Counted from the first letter of the stretch, positions 45,511-54,410 are shown. The stretch is DNA of 64,000 bases from an uncultured bacterium (GCA_905215525.1 CAJMQJ010000001.1:372001-436000); one strand, 5' to 3'. Numbers and translations are program-made. The notes: generated by a model not told the origin, from the letters alone.

Positions 45511-47112
45511 ATGGATCAAAGCAAGCCTTCGTTCTTTATCACGACGCCCATCTACTACGTCAACGCCGATCCGCACCTGGGCACGGCTTATTCCACCATC
45601 ATCGCCGACGTTCAGGCTCGCTATCGCCGTTCCGCCGGCTATAACGTCAAGTTCCTGACCGGCATGGACGAGCACGGCGAGAAGGTCGCCGAGGCCGCAG
45701 CCAAGCATGGCATGACGCCGCAGGAGTGGACCGACAGCCAGGCTCCGCACTTCAAGGAGCTTTGGAGCAAGCTCGAGATCTCCAACGACGACTTCATCCG
45801 CACCACCGAGCCGCGCCAGCATCATGCCGTGCAGTATCTGTGGGAGCGCATGAAGGAGTCCGGTTACCTGTATAAGGGCAGCTACGACGGTTGGTATTGC
45901 GTGCCTGACGAGACCTACTTCACTGATACGCAGGTCCAGAAGGGCGACGAGGAGTACGGCAGCGTCGGCCAGCATCTATGCCCCGACTGCCACCGTCCGC
46001 TTGAGCGCGTGCAGGAGGAGTCCTACTTCTTTAAGCTTTCCGCCTTCCAGGACAAGCTTCTCAAGCTCTATGACGAGCACCCCGACTTTGTCGAGCCTGC
46101 GTTCCGCATGAACGAGGTACGTAGCTTTGTCGAGGGCGGCCTTAACGACCTTTCCGTGAGCCGCACGAGCTTTGACTGGGGCATTCAGGTCCCGTTTGAC
46201 GAGGGTCACGTGACCTACGTGTGGTTCGATGCGCTGCTCAACTATATGACGGCCGTCGGCTACGGTGTCGACACCGACGAGGCGCGCGCCGAGCTGGCCT
46301 ATCGCTGGCCCGCGCAGTTCCACATCGTGGGTAAGGACATCATCCGCTTCCACTGCGTCATTTGGCCCGCCATGCTCATGGCCATCGGCGAGGCCCTGCC
46401 CGAGCACGTCTTTGCCCACGGCTTCCTGACCGTGCGCAATGCCGAGACAGGCAAGGCCGAGAAGATGTCCAAGAGCCGCGGTAACGCCATCGCTCCGCAG
46501 GACGTTATCGACATGCTGGGCGTTGAGGGCTATCGCTATTACTTTATGACCGACGTGGTCCCCGGCACCGACGGCGCCATCAGCTTCGATCGCATGGAGC
46601 AGGTCTACAACGCCGATCTGGCCAACAGCTGGGGCAACCTCATTTCGCGCTCGCTCAACATGAGCGCAAAGTACTTTGACGGCTGCGCCCCGGCTAAACC
46701 GGCGTCTGCCGACGCGTTCGATAACCCGCTGGCAAAGATTGCCGACGGTTTGGTCGAGCGCTACATGGCCAAGATGGACATGCTCGATTACGGCGGAGCC
46801 AAGGATGAGGTCATGGAGCTCATCCATGCCGCCAACCACTACATCGAGGACTCCGAGCCCTGGGCGCTTGCCAAGGACGAGGCCAAGGCTGACGAGCTGG
46901 CATTTGTGATTTACAACCTGCTCGAGGCCATCCGCATCGCCGCCCACCTGCTGATGCCGCTCATGCCCCAGACTTCTGTCGAGGCTCTGCGCCGCCTGTC
47001 CTGTGAGGGCGAGGCCGCGAGCGACGACCTCAAGGGCATTTGCGCTTGGGGCCTGCTTGCTGGTGGTCAGCCCGTCGAGAAGGGCGATCCGCTGTTCCCG
47101 CGTCTGGCGTAG
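45511..47112 (+). CDS. metG: methionyl-tRNA synthetase
   Basis: The 533-aa class I enzyme has the HIGH variant 'NADPHLGTAYST', a zinc-knuckle insert reduced to one CxxC ('CPDCHRPLERVQEESYF'), 'KMSKSRGN' (~residue 325) and an anticodon-binding helical domain. The C-terminal tRNA-binding (EMAP) extension of longer forms is absent, as in many actinobacteria. GGAGGACAAAC precedes ATG 45511. Confidence 0.96.
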   Translation: MDQSKPSFFITTPIYYVNADPHLGTAYSTIIADVQARYRRSAGYNVKFLTGMDEHGEKVAEAAAKHGMTPQEWTDSQAPHFKELWSKLEISNDDFIRTTEPRQHHAVQYLWERMKESGYLYKGSYDGWYCVPDETYFTDTQVQKGDEEYGSVGQHLCPDCHRPLERVQEESYFFKLSAFQDKLLKLYDEHPDFVEPAFRMNEVRSFVEGGLNDLSVSRTSFDWGIQVPFDEGHVTYVWFDALLNYMTAVGYGVDTDEARAELAYRWPAQFHIVGKDIIRFHCVIWPAMLMAIGEALPEHVFAHGFLTVRNAETGKAEKMSKSRGNAIAPQDVIDMLGVEGYRYYFMTDVVPGTDGAISFDRMEQVYNADLANSWGNLISRSLNMSAKYFDGCAPAKPASADAFDNPLAKIADGLVERYMAKMDMLDYGGAKDEVMELIHAANHYIEDSEPWALAKDEAKADELAFVIYNLLEAIRIAAHLLMPLMPQTSVEALRRLSCEGEAASDDLKGICAWGLLAGGQPVEKGDPLFPRLA

Positions 47113-47154
47113 AGACCGCGCGAGCGCCATATCGGCAATTTGCTGTTTAGCTGT

Positions 47155-47190
47155 AAGGGCATGGCCGCCACGGTCCATGCCCTTTTGTTT
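47155..47190 (+). terminator. terminator of metG
   Basis: AAGGGCATGG (47155-47164) and CCATGCCCTT (47175-47184), followed by TTGTTT. Confidence 0.8.
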
Positions 47191-47222
47191 CAAGACGCCG
47201 CCATCATGCTAAGGAGGCAACC

Positions 47223-48083
47223 ATGACAACTTCGCCTTTGGCAAACCCCACGGCCACCAGGGAGCTGCTGGAGGAGTTTGGCCTTGCGACCAAGCATCGC
47301 CTGGGTCAGAACTTCCTGATCAACAACCATGTGATTGAGCGCATTTGCGAGCTTTCCGAGCTTGCGGGCGATGAGCGCGTGCTCGAGGTTGGCCCGGGTG
47401 TTGGCACGCTTACGCTTGCGCTGCTGCAGGAGGCTGCGCGCGTCACGTCGATCGAGGCCGATCCCGAGCTCGAGCCGGTGCTCGATGCCCACGCTGCCGA
47501 CTATGCCAACTTCCGCTTCATTATGGGCGATGCGCTCAAGGTGACGCCGAAGCAGATTGAGCAGGCTGCAGGCGGCGAGCCGACAGTATTTGTCGCGAAC
47601 TTGCCCTATAACGTGGCAGCGACGATCATTTTGCAGTTCTTCCAGACGATGCCCGCGCTCAAGCGTGCCGTCGTCATGGTGCAAAAGGAAGTCGCCGATC
47701 GCATTGCCGCCGTGCCGGGCAACAAGACCTATGGCGGCTATACGGCAAAGCTCGGCCTGTATGCGCAGGTAACGGGTCGCTTTGAGGTGCCGCCGCGCTG
47801 CTTTATGCCGGCGCCGCATGTGGACTCAGCCGTCGTGCGCATCGACCGCGTTGACGGCGTGGTGCCCGAGGGGCTCGATCGCGAGTTTGTGGCCCGCGTG
47901 ATCGACGCCGCATTTGCTCAGCGTCGCAAGACCATTCGCAACTCCATGAGTGCCAACGGCTTTGCCAAGGACGTGCTCGATGCTGCCTTTGAGACTTGCG
48001 GTATCGCACCCACCACGCGCGCCGAGACGCTCGACGTTGCCGACTTTGTCCGTCTGGCCCAGGAGCTCATCCATGACGCCTAA
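47223..48083 (+). CDS. rsmA: 16S rRNA dimethyladenosine transferase
   Basis: 286 aa. RsmA (KsgA) dimethylates A1518/A1519 of 16S rRNA. The start 'KHRLGQNFLINNHVIERI', SAM motif I 'VLEVGPGVGTLTLALL' and catalytic motif IV 'VANLPYNVAATII' (NLPY) are intact. AAGGAGG precedes ATG 47223. The tatD gene overlaps its end. Confidence 0.96.
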   Translation: MTTSPLANPTATRELLEEFGLATKHRLGQNFLINNHVIERICELSELAGDERVLEVGPGVGTLTLALLQEAARVTSIEADPELEPVLDAHAADYANFRFIMGDALKVTPKQIEQAAGGEPTVFVANLPYNVAATIILQFFQTMPALKRAVVMVQKEVADRIAAVPGNKTYGGYTAKLGLYAQVTGRFEVPPRCFMPAPHVDSAVVRIDRVDGVVPEGLDREFVARVIDAAFAQRRKTIRNSMSANGFAKDVLDAAFETCGIAPTTRAETLDVADFVRLAQELIHDA

Positions 48084-48990
48084 TGACGAACGCGTGACGT
48101 TTACCAAGAAAAAGAAAACGGTCGCCTGCCCGGAGCCACTGGCGCCGCTTGCCGATACGCATGCGCACCTGCTTTCATTCTGGGGCAAGGAAGTGCCCGA
48201 GACGCTCGTGCGCGCTAAAGCCGCGGGCGTCGACCTGCTGGTGACGATCTTCGATCCCATTGCCGATAAGCGCAGCGTTGCGGACTATAGCGACTGGCTA
48301 ACGCGCGAGATTCTGCCGATGCAGGATATTCCACAGGCAAAGTATCTCGCTGGTGTGCATCCGTATGGCGCGCCGGACTATACCGATGACATTCACGCGC
48401 AGGTTGTTGCTGCGCTCGATGACCCCTTGTGTGTCGGCATCGGCGAGATCGGCCTGGACTACCACATGGACTACGACGACGACATCGCGCCGGCGCCTCA
48501 CAGCATGCAGATTGATTGCATGGCGCGTCAGCTCGAAGTTGCCGTGCGCCGTAATGTGCCGGTTGAGCTGCATCTGCGCCACGAGGACGCGGATGGGGAG
48601 CGCACCTCGCATGTGGATGCGTACAACGTATTGCGCGAGGTTGGTGTGCCTCAGGCCGGCTGCGTGCTGCACTGCTTTGGCGAGGATCGCGCCACGATGG
48701 AGCGCTTCGTGGGGTTGGGCTGCTATATTGCCTATGGCGGCGCGGCCACCTTTAAGCGCAACGACGACGTGCGTGAAGCATTTGCGGCAACCCCGCTCGA
48801 TCGGATTTTGTTCGAGACGGATTGCCCGTATATGGCACCGGAGCCCATTCGCGGCCTAGAGTGCGAGCCGGCAATGATCTCCATCACGGCAAACGCGCTG
48901 GTCAACGACCGTGTTGATCGTACCGGCGAGGATGCTGCGGCAATCGCGAAGGCCGCTTGGGAAAATGCTCGCAAACTTTTTCAAAAATAG
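48073..48990 (+). CDS. TatD family hydrolase
   Basis: The 305-aa metal-dependent hydrolase has 'LADTHAHLLSF' (H-x-H), 'GIGEIGLDYH', 'PVELHLRHED', 'CVLHCFGED' and 'ILFETDCPYMAP' in family order. TatD enzymes act as 3'-5' exonucleases or D-aminoacyl-type hydrolases. A basic N-terminal stretch ('TFTKKKKTVACPEP') is added. ATG 48073 overlaps rsmA by 11 nt. Confidence 0.9.
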   Translation: MTPNDERVTFTKKKKTVACPEPLAPLADTHAHLLSFWGKEVPETLVRAKAAGVDLLVTIFDPIADKRSVADYSDWLTREILPMQDIPQAKYLAGVHPYGAPDYTDDIHAQVVAALDDPLCVGIGEIGLDYHMDYDDDIAPAPHSMQIDCMARQLEVAVRRNVPVELHLRHEDADGERTSHVDAYNVLREVGVPQAGCVLHCFGEDRATMERFVGLGCYIAYGGAATFKRNDDVREAFAATPLDRILFETDCPYMAPEPIRGLECEPAMISITANALVNDRVDRTGEDAAAIAKAAWENARKLFQK

Positions 48991-48993
48991 TTC

Positions 48994-49022
48994 TTGCGTT
49001 CGCGGTGGCGCTCCGTTATTCT
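48994..49022 (+). promoter_or_regulatory. tRNA-Leu promoter
   Basis: TTGCGT (48994-48999), 17 nt, TATTCT (49017-49022). Confidence 0.7.
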
Positions 49023-49033
49023 AATTCCTGCAC

Positions 49034-49120
49034 GCGGGCGTGGCGGAATTGGCAGACGCGTACGGTTCAGGTCCGTATGGGGGCAACCCCATGAAGGTTC
49101 AAGTCCTTTCGCCCGCACCA
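49034..49120 (+). tRNA. tRNA-Leu(CAG)
   Basis: 87 nt with acceptor GCGGGCG/CGCCCGC, anticodon loop TTCAGGT (CAG), a long variable arm (TGGGGGCAACCCCA) typical of Leu, T-loop TTCAAGT and encoded CCA. Confidence 0.96.
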
Positions 49121-49161
49121 TTGAATGAAAGAGCTCCCAGCAATGGGGGCTTTTTTGTTAT

Positions 49162-49350
49162 AGGCCCATCGCGGGGACTTGAACCTGCGAAGGAGCGAGC
49201 GTAAAGAAAACGCGGAGCGTTCTTAGCGGGCTGGCGAGTCCGCCGGCAGGCGGCCGAAGCCGGTGCGGATCCGCGAAGCGGATACGCGGACGTCCTTTCG
49301 CCCGCACCATTAAATGAAAGAGCTCCCAGCAATGGGAGCTTTTTTGTTAT
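49162..49350 (+). ncRNA. RtT-like tRNA-tail repeat behind tRNA-Leu
   Basis: 49103-49161 (last 18 nt of tRNA-Leu plus the AGCTCCC/GGGGGCT terminator) recurs at 49292-49350 with two substitutions, period 189 bp. The spacer opens with the inverted T-arm GGACTTGAACCT (49175-49186), specific to this tRNA. P1 is only GGAC/GTCC; the inner P2 hairpin AAACGC-GGA-GCGTT, P3 CCGCC-GGCA-GGCGG and P4 ATCCGC-GAA-GCGGAT (49269-49283) are kept. The outer P2 helix is degraded (AGCGAGC against GCGGGCT), so this copy may be decaying. Confidence 0.55.
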
Positions 49351-49408
49351 GCACGATCTCCTTGGACGGGTATCCTAATGGCAACGTGTGCCTATCAGAG
49401 GAGAGACC

Positions 49409-50347
49409 ATGCTGTTTTCCGGTATCATCGCTGCCCTTACGAGCCTTTTGATTCCCATCATCATCCTGCTGCTGTTGCTTCCCAACGCCTGCTACGTCGT
49501 TGAGCAGCAGCACGCTGTGATCATCGAGCGCTTGGGTAAGTTCAATCGTATCGTCAACGCGGGCTTCCACGTGAAGGTGCCCGTGATCGACCGCAAGGCC
49601 GCCACGGTGAGCCTGCGCACCATGAAAAACGGTTTTGGCATCGACGTTAAGACCCAGGACAACGTGACCATCGGTCTTGAGGTCTCCGCTCAGTACCACG
49701 TGAGCTACGACATGGGCGCCGGCCCGGCAGATTCGGGCATCTACAAGAGCTACTACATGCTGCAGGAGCCCGTCGACCAGATGCGTGACTTCATCACCGA
49801 CGCCCTGCGCTCTTCGATTCCTGTCTACACACTCGATGAGGTCTTTGCCAAGAAGGATGACATCGCCAAGGATGTCAACGCTACCGTTTCCGAGCAGATG
49901 GCCGCCTACGGCTTCACCCTCGTGTCGACGCTCATCACCAAAATCGCACTGCCGACCGAGGTTGAGAACTCCATGAACGACATCAACGCCGCCCAGCGCA
50001 AGCGCGCTGCGGCACAGGAGCTCGCCGAGGCAGACCGCATCAAGCGCGTCACCGAGGCGACCGCCGAGGCCGAGGCAATGGAAAAGGCGGGCGAGGGCAT
50101 CGCCAACCAGCGCAAGGCCATCGCACTGGGTATCAAAGATTCGCTCGAGATCATCCAGGAGACGGGTGTCGGCAATGACGAGGCCAACCAACTGTTCATG
50201 TTTACGCAGTGGTCCGAGATGATGACGGAGTTCGCTCGCACGGGTAAAACCTCGACGGTCGTGCTGCCGAGCGACTTTTCGCAGTCGGCCTCGATGTTCG
50301 AGCAGATGCTGGCCGCCGGCAAAGTTCAAAACGATTCGAAGGAGTAG
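49409..50347 (+). CDS. SPFH/band-7 (stomatin-like) protein
   Basis: The 312-aa membrane protein has an N-terminal anchor ('LTSLLIPIIILLLLLPNACY'), a band-7 domain ('QQHAVIIERLGKFNRIVNAG', 'VDQMRDFITDALRSSIP') and a coiled-coil region rich in Ala, Glu and Arg ('AQRKRAAAQELAEADRIKRV'). Such proteins form oligomeric membrane microdomain scaffolds, often with proteases; no NfeD partner is adjacent. ATG 49409 follows GAGGAGAG. Confidence 0.9.
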   Translation: MLFSGIIAALTSLLIPIIILLLLLPNACYVVEQQHAVIIERLGKFNRIVNAGFHVKVPVIDRKAATVSLRTMKNGFGIDVKTQDNVTIGLEVSAQYHVSYDMGAGPADSGIYKSYYMLQEPVDQMRDFITDALRSSIPVYTLDEVFAKKDDIAKDVNATVSEQMAAYGFTLVSTLITKIALPTEVENSMNDINAAQRKRAAAQELAEADRIKRVTEATAEAEAMEKAGEGIANQRKAIALGIKDSLEIIQETGVGNDEANQLFMFTQWSEMMTEFARTGKTSTVVLPSDFSQSASMFEQMLAAGKVQNDSKE

Positions 50348-50353
50348 ACGCGC

Positions 50354-50824
50354 GTGAAATACACCGTCGTTTGCGTCGGTAAGCTCAAGGAGCGCTTTTG
50401 GAAGGACGCGTGCGCTGAGTACACCAAGCGCCTAGGTGCCTATGCCAAGGTGGATATCCGCGAGGTGGCCGATATCGACCCGGCTAAGGCGGGCGGCGTG
50501 GATGCCGCGCGCGACAAGGAGGGGGCGGCGATTCTTGCCGCCTTGCCATCTCGAGCGCATTTGATCCTGCTGGCTATCGAGGGCAAGGAGCGCTCGAGCG
50601 AGGAGTTTTCGGCGAGGCTCGACGATCTTATGCTGCGAGGCAGCAGCGACATTGCCTTTGTAATCGGCGGTTCGGACGGCGTGAGTGATGAGGTGCGCGC
50701 CCGCGCCGACGAGATGCTCAGCTTTGGACGCATTACCTTGCCGCATAACCTGGCGCGTGTGGTGCTGCTAGAGCAGATTTACCGTGCCTGCAAGATCAGT
50801 CGTGGCGAGCCGTATCACAAATAG
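50354..50824 (+). CDS. rlmH: 23S rRNA (pseudouridine1915-N3)-methyltransferase
   Basis: The 156-aa SPOUT enzyme has 'VVCVGKLKERFWKDACAEYT' at the N-terminus, 'LLAIEGKERSSEEF', the knot loop 'FVIGGSDGVSDEV' and the C-terminal 'RVVLLEQIYRACKISRGEPY'. It methylates pseudouridine 1915 in helix 69. GTG 50354 follows the SPFH gene by 6 nt. Confidence 0.97.
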   Translation: MKYTVVCVGKLKERFWKDACAEYTKRLGAYAKVDIREVADIDPAKAGGVDAARDKEGAAILAALPSRAHLILLAIEGKERSSEEFSARLDDLMLRGSSDIAFVIGGSDGVSDEVRARADEMLSFGRITLPHNLARVVLLEQIYRACKISRGEPYHK

Positions 50825-50897
50825 GTCGGCAATACGAAACAATGGCGTGGGACAATACCTTTCGTTTTGAGGAATGTGTCTGAAAGGACTATGAGAT

Positions 50898-51668
50898 ATG
50901 AAGATTGGATTTGTCGGTTTTGGCAATATGGCGAGCGCTATGGCCGATGGCTGGATCGCTGCCGGTGTAGCTGTGAGCGACATGTGCGCCTGCGCGGGTC
51001 GCTACGACGCACTGGTTGAGCGCTGCGAGGCGCGCGGAATGGTCGCCTGCCACGATGCCGCCGAGGTTGTCGCCGCATCCGATATCGTGGTCGCTGCGGT
51101 CAAACCGTACATGATCGAGAAGGTATTCGCCCCGCTTAAGGATGCTCTTGCCAAAAAGGTCGTTCTGTCGGTTGCCTGGACCTGGGACAGTGCCAAGTGG
51201 GAGCAGGTCCTGCCGGGCGTCGCGCATATCTCGACGGTGCCCAACACGCCGGTTTCGGTGGGCGAGGGCGTCATCGCCTGCGAGAAGGCTTCGACGCTTA
51301 ACGACGAGCAGCGTGCTGTGGTGCTCGACCTGCTCGGTAAGCTTGGCGCTGTCGTCGAGCTCGATACGAGCCTGCTGTTTGTGGGCGGCACCGTGGGCGG
51401 TTGCGCTCCGGCATTCGTCGCCATGGCGATCGAGGCCCTGGGCGATGCGGCGGTCAAGCACGGTATCCCGCGTGCCGATGCCTATCGCATTGTGAGCCAG
51501 ATGGTGCTGGGTACGGCAAAGCTGCAGCTCGCAACCGGTCAGCATCCTGCAGCGATGAAGGATGCCGTGTGCTCGCCCGGTGGTGCCACCATCAAGGGCG
51601 TCGTCGCGCTCGAGGACGCCGGCATGCGCAGCGCCCTAGTCAAGGCAATCGACGCAACCCTCCAGTAA
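50898..51668 (+). CDS. proC: pyrroline-5-carboxylate reductase
   Basis: The 256-aa enzyme makes proline with NAD(P)H. The N-terminal Rossmann motif 'IGFVGFGNMASAMADGW', 'VVAAVKPYMIEKV', 'PNTPVSVGEGVIA' and the C-terminal helical signature 'HPAAMKDAVCSPGGATIKGV' are present. AAGGACT precedes ATG 50898. Confidence 0.95.
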   Translation: MKIGFVGFGNMASAMADGWIAAGVAVSDMCACAGRYDALVERCEARGMVACHDAAEVVAASDIVVAAVKPYMIEKVFAPLKDALAKKVVLSVAWTWDSAKWEQVLPGVAHISTVPNTPVSVGEGVIACEKASTLNDEQRAVVLDLLGKLGAVVELDTSLLFVGGTVGGCAPAFVAMAIEALGDAAVKHGIPRADAYRIVSQMVLGTAKLQLATGQHPAAMKDAVCSPGGATIKGVVALEDAGMRSALVKAIDATLQ

Positions 51669-51825
51669 ACCGACCAAAAGGGACAGGTTTATGTTGGCAG
51701 GTTTTTCCTGCGGTTTTGTCCTTTTAGCGAAAAACGCCCCGCAACTGGTTCAATTCCAGTTGCGGGGCGCTTGCGTTTGCCCAGAGAAAACCGACCAAAA
51801 TAAACCTGTCCCTTTTTGGCAGGTT
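51668..51825. repeat. 158-bp element with ~38-bp imperfect terminal inverted repeats
   Basis: The left arm (51668-51706, containing AAAAGGGACAGGTTTAT) is repeated inverted at 51786-51825. A nested perfect hairpin GCCCCGCAACTGG/CCAGTTGCGGGGC (51736-51768) lies at the centre. The left arm begins in the proC stop codon and the right arm ends in the stop codon of the opposing small gene, so the element fills the whole convergent gap and probably terminates both. Confidence 0.8.
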
Positions 51826-51997
51826 AGTCCCAGAAGCTGTCTTCTTCGTCCTCGGACTTGGGGCCGCGGTCGACATACATCTTATGGGTGCGCTTCTCCA
51901 TTACAAAGGCAAGAATCGCAAACAGCAGGATGCCGCCGGCGAAAAGGATGGCAAAACCGGTGCGGGTGCCAAACAAAAAGGAAAAAACTGCGTCCAT
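51824..51997 (-). CDS. DUF6724-like small membrane protein
   Basis: 57 aa: one membrane segment ('FLFGTRTGFAILFAGGILLF') then a charged tail ('MEKRTHKMYVDRGPKSEDEE') ending 'DSFWD'. I recall such proteins as conserved in Coriobacteriia. ATG 51997 follows AAGAAGG. Function unknown. Confidence 0.75.
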   Translation of the reverse strand: MDAVFSFLFGTRTGFAILFAGGILLFAILAFVMEKRTHKMYVDRGPKSEDEEDSFWD

Positions 51998-52108
51998 TGG
52001 GTGCCTTCTTGCGTAGTTGAGTTGGGTCGTAAACGCTCATAAGTATATACTTGCCCATACATGTACAAGGTTGCAACCTAAATGGAATGTATATCGCCGG
52101 AGGATCTA

Positions 52109-53392
52109 ATGCTTGATATCAAGTTTGTTCGCGAGAACCCCGATGCCATCGATGTCGCCATGGCTAACCGCCAGACGTCTTGGGATCGCGAGAAGTTCTT
52201 TGAGCTCGACGACGAGCGTCGTGCCGTCATCACCGAGGTCGAGGAACTTCAAGCCACGCGCAACGCCGAGTCCAAGAAGATCGGCGCCCTGATGAAGGAG
52301 GGCAAGAAGGACGAGGCCGAGGCCGCCAAGGAGGCCGTGCGCGCCGTCAACGAGAAGATTGACGGTCTGGCCGAGCGCCGTACTGCTCTCGAGCAGGAGC
52401 AGTACGACTTCATGGCTCACCTGCCCAACATTCCTTGCGAGGCCACGCCGTACGGCAAGGACGAGGACGAGAACATCGAGCGCCGTCGTTGGGGCACCCC
52501 GCGCGAGTTCGACTTCGACTTTAAGCCGCACTGGGATCTGGGTACCGACCTCGACATCCTCGACTTCGAGCGCGGCAACAAGCTCTCCGGCAGCCGTTTC
52601 ACCGTTCTCGGTGGCGCCGGCGCCCGTCTGGAGCGCGCCCTCATCAACTTCTTCCTCGATACGCACACCAGTCGTGGCTTTAAGGAGTGGTGGCCGCCCA
52701 TCGTCGTCAAGCGTCAGACCATGTTCGGTACGGGTCAGCTGCCCAAGTTCGAGGACGACGCCTATCACGTCTCGGGCGACAACTTCCTGATCCCCACCGC
52801 CGAGGTCGTGCTCACCAACCTGCACGCCGGTGAGGTCCTCGACGCCGATACCCTGCCGCGCCGCTACACCGCCTTCACCCCCTGCTTCCGCGAGGAGGCC
52901 GGCTCCGCTGGTCGCGATACCCGCGGCATCATTCGCCAGCACGAGTTCGACAAGGTCGAGATGGTCAAGTTTGCCAAGCCGGAGGAGTCCGACGAGGAGC
53001 TCGAGAGCATGACCGCCGAGGCCGAGTTCCTGCTGCAGCAGCTGGGTCTTCCGTATCGCGTGATTAGCCTGTGCACCGGCGACCTGGGCTTCTCCGCCCG
53101 TCAGACCTACGACGTCGAGGTCTGGCTGCCGAGCTACAACGCCTACAAGGAGATCAGCTCCTGCTCCAACTGCGGTGACTTCCAGGCCCGTCGCGCCAAC
53201 ATCAAGTATCGCGACCCCGAGAACTTCAAGGGTTCGCGCTATCTGCACACCCTCAACGGTTCCGGTCTGCCGGCTGGCCGTACCATGGCAGCCATTCTGG
53301 AGAACTACCAGAACGCTGACGGCACCATCACGATCCCCGAGGTTCTGCGTCCCTACATGGGCGGCCTCGAGAAGATCGAGCCGGTCGCGTAG
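52109..53392 (+). CDS. serS: seryl-tRNA synthetase
   Basis: The 427-aa class II enzyme starts with the long antiparallel coiled-coil tRNA arm (residues ~30-100), followed by motif 1, motif 2 'TPCFREEAGSAGRDTRGIIR' and motif 3 'LNGSGLPAGRTMAAILEN'. TTAAEV is present as 'LIPTAEVVLTN'. ATG 52109 follows CGGAGGATCT. Confidence 0.97.
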   Translation: MLDIKFVRENPDAIDVAMANRQTSWDREKFFELDDERRAVITEVEELQATRNAESKKIGALMKEGKKDEAEAAKEAVRAVNEKIDGLAERRTALEQEQYDFMAHLPNIPCEATPYGKDEDENIERRRWGTPREFDFDFKPHWDLGTDLDILDFERGNKLSGSRFTVLGGAGARLERALINFFLDTHTSRGFKEWWPPIVVKRQTMFGTGQLPKFEDDAYHVSGDNFLIPTAEVVLTNLHAGEVLDADTLPRRYTAFTPCFREEAGSAGRDTRGIIRQHEFDKVEMVKFAKPEESDEELESMTAEAEFLLQQLGLPYRVISLCTGDLGFSARQTYDVEVWLPSYNAYKEISSCSNCGDFQARRANIKYRDPENFKGSRYLHTLNGSGLPAGRTMAAILENYQNADGTITIPEVLRPYMGGLEKIEPVA

Positions 53393-53418
53393 ATTGGCTG
53401 CATAAGCGATTTGCTAGG

Positions 53419-53444
53419 GCACTCCTTTTTGGGGTGCTCTTTTT
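53419..53444 (+). terminator. terminator of serS
   Basis: GCACTCC-TTTTT-GGGGTGC followed by TCTTTTT. Confidence 0.8.
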
Positions 53445-53563
53445 GTGTGCGGCCATACCATGCTGTGCGGACAGCTCAATAGAAAACACACGAACAACTG
53501 TTCTGTATACAGCCATCTACCTGCTATGCTTTTGCTAAATAAGAGCGAGAGAAAGGGGACGCG

Positions 53564-53941
53564 ATGGAGCTGTTTGATGATCGGGTGGTTTTGTTTGAGA
53601 GCGACGAGGGCGGGGAGTACCTGCTTGTAACGTGTGAGCCGTCTGGCATGGGTGGCCTGGTGGTTCGACAGACGAGCGGGGGTCCGTTGACCCAATGGTG
53701 CTTTGAGGAGTCGCCTCATGTGGTTGAGACGTTTGTGGCGCACGAGGGGCTTGTGGCCCTGGAGCATTTCTATGGGGTCCGGACATCTAACCAGGTTGCT
53801 CGCATGTTGAGTATCTCGTTTGCCGATTATGATTGTGCCCAGCGGGTGAGATCGCTCCTGAGGGAACTTGATGCTAAGTTTGACGTGATCGAAAAGCCAA
53901 TCGATCGTACGGGGAACGACGGTATATGCGGAGCAGCATGA
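53564..53941 (+). CDS. hypothetical protein
   Basis: 125 aa, soluble, starting 'MELFDDRVVLFESDEGGEYL'. I recognise no domain. A ribosome site (AAAGGGGAC) precedes ATG 53564 and codon use is somewhat richer in TTT/GTT than the neighbours, hinting at recent gain. It stands alone between serS and the tRNA-Arg array. Confidence 0.7.
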   Translation: MELFDDRVVLFESDEGGEYLLVTCEPSGMGGLVVRQTSGGPLTQWCFEESPHVVETFVAHEGLVALEHFYGVRTSNQVARMLSISFADYDCAQRVRSLLRELDAKFDVIEKPIDRTGNDGICGAA

Positions 53942-53977
53942 CAAGACTGCGTTCCACAAAAAAGTTTGAAATTGTGC

Positions 53978-54006
53978 TTGACTCCAATAAGCTAAAGTGG
54001 TTTTAT
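53978..54006 (+). promoter_or_regulatory. tRNA-Arg copy 1 promoter
   Basis: TTGACT (53978-53983), 17 nt, TTTTAT (54001-54006). Confidence 0.6.
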
Positions 54007-54018
54007 ATGTCTTGCGCT

Positions 54019-54095
54019 GCGGCGTTACCTCAGCTGGATAGAGGGTCTGACTACGAATCAGAACGTCATAGGTTCGAATCCTATACGCCGCACCA
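54019..54095 (+). tRNA. tRNA-Arg(ACG), copy 1
   Basis: 77 nt; acceptor GCGGCGT/ACGCCGC, anticodon loop CTACGAA (ACG), T-loop TTCGAAT, encoded CCA. Identical by eye to copies 2 and 3. Confidence 0.97.
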
Positions 54096-54136
54096 ATTGA
54101 AATTGAAAGCCTCCGGCAACGGGGGCTTTTCTTTTA

Positions 54137-54363
54137 TGGCAACACCGCATGGATTCGAACCTCGGTCGAGGCGCGGGCGTCAAGAAAACGCGGAGCGTTT
54201 TTAGCCCGCGGGCGAGTCCGCCGGCAGGCGGGCGAAGCCGGTGCGGATCCGCGAAGCGGATGCGCGGAATCCTATACGCCGCACCAATTGAAATTGAAAG
54301 CCTCCGGCAACGGGGGCTTTTCTTTTATGGCAACACCGCATGGATTCGAACCTCGGTCGAGGC
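54137..54363 (+). ncRNA. RtT-like tRNA-tail repeat behind tRNA-Arg 1
   Basis: A 97-bp sequence (54076-54172: last 20 nt of the tRNA, terminator and the inverted T-arm) recurs at 54267-54363, period 191 bp, so a partial further unit starts again (inverted T-arms at 54151 and 54342). P1 GGATTC/GAATCC (54151, 54267), P2 CGCGGGC/GCCCGCG (54172-54210) with inner AAAACGC-GGA-GCGTTTT, P3 CCGCC-GGCA-GGCGG (54218-54231), P4 ATCCGC-GAA-GCGGAT (54247-54261). 54364-54451 holds the next tRNA's promoter. Confidence 0.6.
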
Positions 54364-54410
54364 ACGAACAACTTAATTATCACTCCGTAAATTTTTTTTC
54401 TAATTGTCGC

